From Sulfurovum sp. (GTDB lineage: Bacteria; Campylobacterota; Campylobacteria; Campylobacterales; Sulfurovaceae): DNA of 10,311 nucleotides. Numbering within the stretch: position 1 is the stretch's first letter; each line of letters begins with the position of its first letter. The position numbers and the translations under genes were made by a program. The notes beneath the pieces are model-generated. The model was not told where the DNA came from. It made no database searches and saw only the letters and a program-made list of their open reading frames with translations. The stretch is from assembly GCA_020721385.1 (NCBI GenBank), contig DYMW01000017.1, positions 1 through 10,311 on the forward strand. Direction: 5' to 3'. Shown here piece after piece: positions 6,332-10,311 of this stretch.

Positions 6332-7069
6332 CTACTCTCCCTGTTCCTCTGTATATTGCCAAGTCCATCTACTCCATGAACCTAAATCACTTGATTTATT
6401 TAATGCGATTTCTAATTGGTCTAAAAAACAATCTCGCTTGACAAGCATTGCCCCCCAACGTAATAAATGAGGGGTTTCAACCTGACAATCTATAAAATCA
6501 TAACTTTTTTTCACACAAATATTACTTAATGCGTTAAGGGCAACTTTCGAGGCATCAGGAATTAAAGAGAACATCGATTCACCAAAGAAACCTTTTCCCA
6601 TGGCAATGCCATAAAGTCCCCCCACCAACTCCCCTTTATAGTAGGCTTCAACGGAATGGGCAAACCCCATATAATGTAGTTCAATATAGGCTTCTTTCAT
6701 CTCATCGGTTAACCATGTTCCCTTTTGACCTGCTCTAGGTACTTTGCCACAATAGGTAATAACTGCTTCAAAATTGGTATCAAATTTTACTTCAAATCCT
6801 TTGTTACGAAGCACACGTCTAAAGGATTTGTTGATTTTAAAATTTTGAGGATAGAGCAACATTCTAGGATTGGGTGACCACCATAAAATTGGGTCATCAG
6901 AATTGTACCAAGGGAAAATTCCCTTTCGATACGCGGCTAATATACGATTAGGATTTAAATCACCACCATACGCAAGTAACCCCTCTTCACCTGCGTGTCT
7001 AGGATTAGGAAAAATATGGGCAGAGCCAATCCGTGGAATATAATAGTCATCATCAAATATCGAAGACAA
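6332..7069 (-). CDS. aat: Leucyl/phenylalanyl-tRNA-protein transferase
   Basis: A 245-residue Aat, which moves Leu or Phe from aminoacyl-tRNA to proteins with N-terminal Lys or Arg, creating primary N-degrons for ClpS/ClpAP. Family blocks appear in order: YGGDL (34-38), GIFPWY (50-55), WWSPNPR (63-69), GTWLTDEM (117-124), HSVEAYYKGELVGGLYG (138-154), FFGESMFS (161-168) and IDCQVETPHLLRWGA (193-207). E164, D194 and Q196 match the E. coli catalytic-site residues E156, D186 and Q188. No ATG or GTG is available in frame before the conserved IPRIGS. The best start is TTG at 7069-7067, inside the last codons of clpA (17-nt overlap), with GGAG 10 nt upstream. The overlap implies coupling to clpA, fitting their shared pathway. 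Confidence 0.95.
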   Translation of the reverse strand: MSSIFDDDYYIPRIGSAHIFPNPRHAGEEGLLAYGGDLNPNRILAAYRKGIFPWYNSDDPILWWSPNPRMLLYPQNFKINKSFRRVLRNKGFEVKFDTNFEAVITYCGKVPRAGQKGTWLTDEMKEAYIELHYMGFAHSVEAYYKGELVGGLYGIAMGKGFFGESMFSLIPDASKVALNALSNICVKKSYDFIDCQVETPHLLRWGAMLVKRDCFLDQLEIALNKSSDLGSWSRWTWQYTEEQGE

Positions 7070-9260
7070 AGTCCAACTTCTCCTCTTTGTACGTTACGCT
7101 AACGTGACCACCTTGTTTAAGCTTACCAAATAAAATTTCATCGGTCAATGCCTCTTTAATTTTGCTATCAATCACGCGGGAAATCTCTCTGGCTCCATAA
7201 ACATCGCTGTATCCCTCTTTAGCAATATAGGCTCTGGCTTCACCATCTAACGTTACGGTAATGTTTTTACGTGCCAACTGTTTGTTGACTTTTTCCATTT
7301 CGGTATCCACAATTTTTTCAATGGCTTCAAGACCCAAATGATTAAACTCTACCACGGCACTAAGTCTGTTTCTAAATTCAGGTGAGAAAAAATCTTTTAA
7401 TGCATTGTCTGTTTTAGAACCTGTATCTTTTTTGAAACCCATCACATTGGCTTCTTTGGTTCCAAGGTTAGAAGTCATGATTAAAATAACGTTTTTAAAA
7501 TCACTCACCACACCATTGTTATCGGTCAACTTCGCCCCATCCATGACTTGAAGTAAAATGTTCATAATATCAGGATGTGCCTTCTCCACCTCATCAAGGA
7601 GTAAAACGGTATGTGGATTTTTCTTAATCATCTCGGTTAACAATCCGCCTTGTTCATATCCTACATACCCAGGAGGTGCACCAATCAAACGGCTTAAAGC
7701 GTGTTTTTCCATATATTCACTCATATCGAGTCGTTCAAAATGAATGTGCATACTGTGTGCCAATTCCACACTGAACGCGGTTTTACCAACGCCTGTAGGT
7801 CCTACAAACAAAAAACTTCCTATCGGTTTGTTTTCTTGATTTAATCCTGCATACGAACGTTTAATCGCTTGAACCACCGTATCAATCGCTTTGTCTTGAC
7901 CAATGATTTTTGTTTTAATAACCTCTGCCAATCCTTGTAGTTTTGAAGTGTCATCACTAGAGATAACCATCGAGGGGAGTTTCAACATTCGTGCAACAGC
8001 CGATTCAATATCTGCACCTGTTACCATAATGTCTTGCTGGTCGGTTAACATAAAATGTGCTCCCACCTCATCAATAATATCCATTGCTTTATCGGGTAAA
8101 AATCGGTCATGAAGATACTTCACGCTCAAATCAATCGATGCTTGTAACGCCTCATCGGAAAAATTAATCTGATGATAGGCTTCATACTTATGCTTAACCC
8201 CTTGAAGAATGATCAGTGTGTCTTCTATACTTGGCTCTTCTATGTCAATTTTTGAAAAACGTCGTGAAAGGGCTTTATCTTTATCTAAATGGTTACGATA
8301 CTCTGCATAAGTGGTTGCACCAATACATTTCAAATCACCCCGAGCCAATGCAGGTTTGAGTAAATTCGCTGCATCCATACTGCCCCCACCTGTTGCACCT
8401 GCACCGACCAAGGTATGAATCTCATCAATAAAAATAACGGCTCTATCAATCGTTTGAAGTTCAGCAAGAACCCCTTTAAGGCGTTTTTCAAAATCACCAC
8501 GATATTTGGTTCCTGAAATCATGCTACCCAAATCCAATGCATAAACTGAACTGCCCAATACAATATCAGGTACATCATCATTGGCTATTTTTAATGCCAA
8601 ACCTTCGGCAATGGCTGTTTTACCAACTCCAGGTTCACCTACCAATAGTGGATTGTTTTTCTTACGTCGGCAAAGTGTTTGCATTACACGGTCAATTTCA
8701 GCCATACGCCCTACGACAGGGTCAATCTTTCCCTTTTTTGCCAAGCTTACCAACTCTGTGGTATAGGCAGTTAAATTGGGATAATCCTCTTCATTGAGAA
8801 GACCCTTCTTCTCACTTGGTTGAATGTCACCATGTGAAATTACCTGTAAAATATCAAAACGGTTGATACCTTCTGATTGTAGCACGGCATACGCATAGCT
8901 CTTCTCTTGCGTATAGATAGAGACCAGCATATCGCCAATTCCAGCTTCATTACGCCCTGAACTGTTCATATGATTGACCATATCACTCATCACATGAGAG
9001 AGTGCCAATGTCTCATACGGGTCATGTTGACTCTCATTGCTTTCTAGTGTTTCAAATACAGGCGTATTGGCATAGATATAACTTAATACCAACTCCTGCA
9101 TATACGCTACATCTCCACCCAACATGGTTAAAATTTCATTACCTGTGGTACTTTTTAAAATAGACAAAAAAACGTGTTCTAAGGTGAGATACTCGTGCTT
9201 ATTGGCTTTGGCAAACTTAACTGATTCTTTAAATACATTATCGAGTTCAATACTTATCAT
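7053..9260 (-). CDS. clpA: ATP-dependent Clp protease ATPase subunit ClpA
   Basis: A 735-residue double-AAA+ unfoldase (E. coli ClpA is 758). The N-domain (about 1-145) would dock ClpS. D1 has Walker A GEPGVGKT (208-215), Walker B VIFIDE (275-280) and pore-loop KYRG (252-255). D2 has Walker A GPTGVGKT (487-494), Walker B LLLDE (553-557), pore-loop GYVG (531-534) and the C-terminal GAR (689-691). There is no ClpB-type middle coiled coil. V606-M607-G608-F609 lies where ClpA carries its IGL/IGF loop, which contacts ClpP, so it should feed ClpP; clpP is elsewhere. The ATG has a strong AAGGAG 6 nt upstream, in the 22-nt gap after clpS. The 3' end overlaps aat. It supplies the unfolding step of the N-degron pathway and general regulated proteolysis. 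Confidence 0.97.
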   Translation of the reverse strand: MISIELDNVFKESVKFAKANKHEYLTLEHVFLSILKSTTGNEILTMLGGDVAYMQELVLSYIYANTPVFETLESNESQHDPYETLALSHVMSDMVNHMNSSGRNEAGIGDMLVSIYTQEKSYAYAVLQSEGINRFDILQVISHGDIQPSEKKGLLNEEDYPNLTAYTTELVSLAKKGKIDPVVGRMAEIDRVMQTLCRRKKNNPLLVGEPGVGKTAIAEGLALKIANDDVPDIVLGSSVYALDLGSMISGTKYRGDFEKRLKGVLAELQTIDRAVIFIDEIHTLVGAGATGGGSMDAANLLKPALARGDLKCIGATTYAEYRNHLDKDKALSRRFSKIDIEEPSIEDTLIILQGVKHKYEAYHQINFSDEALQASIDLSVKYLHDRFLPDKAMDIIDEVGAHFMLTDQQDIMVTGADIESAVARMLKLPSMVISSDDTSKLQGLAEVIKTKIIGQDKAIDTVVQAIKRSYAGLNQENKPIGSFLFVGPTGVGKTAFSVELAHSMHIHFERLDMSEYMEKHALSRLIGAPPGYVGYEQGGLLTEMIKKNPHTVLLLDEVEKAHPDIMNILLQVMDGAKLTDNNGVVSDFKNVILIMTSNLGTKEANVMGFKKDTGSKTDNALKDFFSPEFRNRLSAVVEFNHLGLEAIEKIVDTEMEKVNKQLARKNITVTLDGEARAYIAKEGYSDVYGAREISRVIDSKIKEALTDEILFGKLKQGGHVSVTYKEEKLDFVFDI

Positions 9261-9282
9261 AATAATCTCCTTATATTGGTTA

Positions 9283-9597
9283 TTATACTTCTTCCATTGT
9301 GGCTAAAAGTGGAAATTCATTTCTTTTCGCCAATTGTTTAACTTGAAAAACCTTGGTTTCTGCAATATCATAAGAATAGATTCCACAAATGGCTTTACCT
9401 TGTTTATGAATGGTAAACATAATCTCCTCGGCTTGGGCAAGGTTCTTATGAAAAATATTCATTAAAACTTCTACGACAAAATCCATGGTTGTGTAATCAT
9501 CATTATGCAGTAATACTTTATATTTGGTTGGTTCAACTAACGCTAAATCAGATTTTATCTGTTCTTCTATTCTTGGCAATTCTATTTCCTCTAACAT
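9283..9597 (-). CDS. clpS: ClpS N-degron adaptor
   Basis: A 104-residue ClpS adaptor that binds N-terminal Leu, Phe, Tyr or Trp and delivers substrates to ClpA. After a variable tail (1-24) the core YKVLLHNDDYTTMDF (26-40) holds N32, D33-D34 and M38. IHKQGKAICGIY (63-74) holds H64, and AETKV (79-83) follows. These match E. coli N34, D35-D36, M40 and H66 of the binding pocket. The start is uncertain. The ATG at 9597-9595 lacks a Shine-Dalgarno. A GAGGA just inside the gene lies 7 nt before a TTG at codon 7 (9579-9577), which would give a 98-residue protein beginning just before PRIEEQ. It is the first gene of the clpS-clpA-aat-tal-pilT run and diverges from bioD. Confidence 0.96.
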   Translation of the reverse strand: MLEEIELPRIEEQIKSDLALVEPTKYKVLLHNDDYTTMDFVVEVLMNIFHKNLAQAEEIMFTIHKQGKAICGIYSYDIAETKVFQVKQLAKRNEFPLLATMEEV

Positions 9598-9612
9598 TTC
9601 TATATCAAATAA

Positions 9613-9618
9613 AGTATA
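9613..9618 (-). promoter_or_regulatory. Candidate -10 box for the clpS operon
   Basis: The minus strand reads AAGATATACTTTATTTG, giving TATACT. Transcription would start near 9606, only about 9 nt from the annotated clpS ATG, or about 27 nt from the alternative TTG at 9579. No -35 is evident. The position expected for one (about 9636-9641) overlaps the bioD -10 box on the other strand. Confidence 0.4.
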
Positions 9619-9628
9619 TCTTATTTTA

Positions 9629-9637
9629 TGTTACAAT
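9629..9637 (+). promoter_or_regulatory. Extended -10 promoter for bioD
   Basis: TGTTACAAT is an extended -10 (TGn followed by TACAAT at 9632-9637), preceded by an A/T-rich tract. A start near 9644 would leave a leader of about 22 nt containing AGGA (9651-9654), 11 nt before the bioD ATG. There is no good -35. Where one would fall (about 9609-9614), the sequence overlaps the opposing clpS -10. Confidence 0.5.
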
Positions 9638-9665
9638 CCTAGAAAATATGAGGAACTTTTAATCA

Positions 9666-10311
9666 ATGCAAACAATTTTTGTCACAGCAACCAATACAAA
9701 TGTCGGGAAAACGCATACCACAAAAAAGTTAATTGAACTCTTTTCACACAAAAATATCAAGGTTGGTATCTGTAAACCCATTGAAACAGGTGTTCTAAAT
9801 GAACCCCTTGATGCCACAGAACTGTTACACACCGTACAACAATACAACATAAACTTTAAACCCTTAAAACCCGCCGATATTACGGCGTATACCTTCAAAC
9901 TTCCTGCCTCTCCCTTCTCTGCTGACACCCAAAAAATCATTAAAATTGAAGCAATAAAAGCAAAAATAGCCCATCTTCAAACACTCTGTGATTTACTGAT
10001 TATTGAAGGGGCAGGAGGCGTTATGGTACCCATTACCGCCAATTACTTTATGATAGATTTGGCTCAAGAGTTACAAGCTATGACACTTTTGGTAACACCT
10101 TCAAAATTGGGTTGTATCAATGACACACTGTTGAGCATCGAAGCCCTAAAAAATAGAAAAATGAATTTTGATTGGTGCGTTAATTTGTATGAAGATAAAA
10201 ACTATTTTCAAGAAATTACCCAGCCTTTTTATGATGAAGTTTTTCCCCATTGGTGGAGCAGTGAAAATGGCTTAGAAAATTTTGTAACAAAATATATAGA
10301 AACACAATATA
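9666..10311 (+). CDS. bioD: Dethiobiotin synthetase (3' end cut by window edge)
   Basis: An open frame of 215 codons from ATG 9666 runs off the right edge without a stop. Family members are usually about 215-240 residues, so little is missing. BioD closes the ureido ring of 7,8-diaminopelargonic acid with CO2 and ATP to give dethiobiotin, the penultimate biotin step, in the cytoplasm. Visible motifs are the P-loop TATNTNVGKT (7-16), CKPIETG (36-42) with K37, D49, IIEGAGG (112-118) with E114, VPIT (121-124) and KLGCIN (147-152), plus N173 in a CVNL segment where E. coli has an adenine-binding Asn. The P-loop ATNTN in place of the E. coli GTDTE resembles Helicobacter BioD as I remember it. It is the only plus-strand gene, divergent from clpS. 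Other bio genes are not in view. Confidence 0.93.
   Translation, partial: MQTIFVTATNTNVGKTHTTKKLIELFSHKNIKVGICKPIETGVLNEPLDATELLHTVQQYNINFKPLKPADITAYTFKLPASPFSADTQKIIKIEAIKAKIAHLQTLCDLLIIEGAGGVMVPITANYFMIDLAQELQAMTLLVTPSKLGCINDTLLSIEALKNRKMNFDWCVNLYEDKNYFQEITQPFYDEVFPHWWSSENGLENFVTKYIETQY

Noticed and set aside
8537..8797. Open frame of 86 codons on the plus strand, antisense to clpA.
   Set aside because: It lies entirely opposite the conserved clpA D1 ATPase region, is low-complexity in translation, and has no ribosome binding site or family features. It is a shadow of clpA.
7053..9260. The double-AAA+ gene as clpB or clpC.
   Set aside because: It has no middle coiled-coil insertion, has a ClpP-contact MGF loop in the ClpA position, and follows clpS.
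9601..9608. TATATCAA in the clpS leader, also present in both units of the 14-bp repeat (4109-4116, 4123-4130), as a shared regulatory motif.
   Set aside because: An 8-mer of seven A/T bases is expected about once per 10 kb by chance at this base composition, so the match is not informative.
9659..9940. Minus-strand open frame of 93 codons at the right end.
   Set aside because: It is antisense to the conserved N-terminal half of bioD, whose P-loop and KPIETG motifs are clearly coding on the plus strand.

Overview
The window looks like chromosomal DNA from a Campylobacterota (epsilonproteobacterial) genome, probably a free-living or environmental lineage rather than a gastric or enteric host-adapted one. 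The evidence is the low G+C, the AT-rich spacers with TATAAT-type -10 boxes but poor -35 boxes, the gene order tal ... rplY-pth-lptG (recalled from Helicobacter and relatives), a BioD whose P-loop reads ATNTNVGKT as in Helicobacter-type enzymes, and a PilT ATPase, which host-adapted members usually lack. Genus cannot be fixed by eye. I see no mobile element, CRISPR array, tRNA or rRNA, and every complete gene is intact.

Nearly everything is on the minus strand, so transcription runs from right to left. At the right edge, bioD (plus strand, cut by the window end) diverges from clpS across a 68-bp spacer. From there the minus strand carries a tight run: clpS, clpA, aat, tal, pilT. Spacings are 22 nt, a 17-nt overlap, 3 nt and a 1-nt overlap. 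ClpS, ClpAP and Aat form the bacterial N-degron pathway: Aat adds Leu/Phe to N-terminal Lys/Arg, ClpS recognises the result, and ClpA unfolds it for ClpP. Transaldolase and a PilT-type retraction ATPase appear to share that transcript.

After a 115-bp spacer holding a TATAATATAAT promoter and an exact 14-bp tandem duplication comes a two-gene unit. It encodes an inner-membrane-anchored OmpA-domain (peptidoglycan-binding) protein and a membrane-anchored coiled-coil protein of unknown function. With pilT, these two separate tal from rplY, which I recall as neighbours in Helicobacter, so they look like an inserted cell-envelope module.

A second TATAAT promoter in a 60-bp gap then drives rplY (L25/TL5 ribosomal protein), pth (peptidyl-tRNA hydrolase, TAATG-coupled to rplY) and an LptF/LptG-family lipopolysaccharide export permease. 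A 285-bp AT-rich spacer follows. It contains two related dyads 40 bp apart and an inverted repeat. The last item, cut by the left edge, is the start of a secreted protein with a clear signal peptide.

The least-explained parts are the pilT/OmpA/coiled-coil module, the PilT variant with a degenerate AIRNLIRE box and a PilU-like tail, and the repeat structures in the two spacers.
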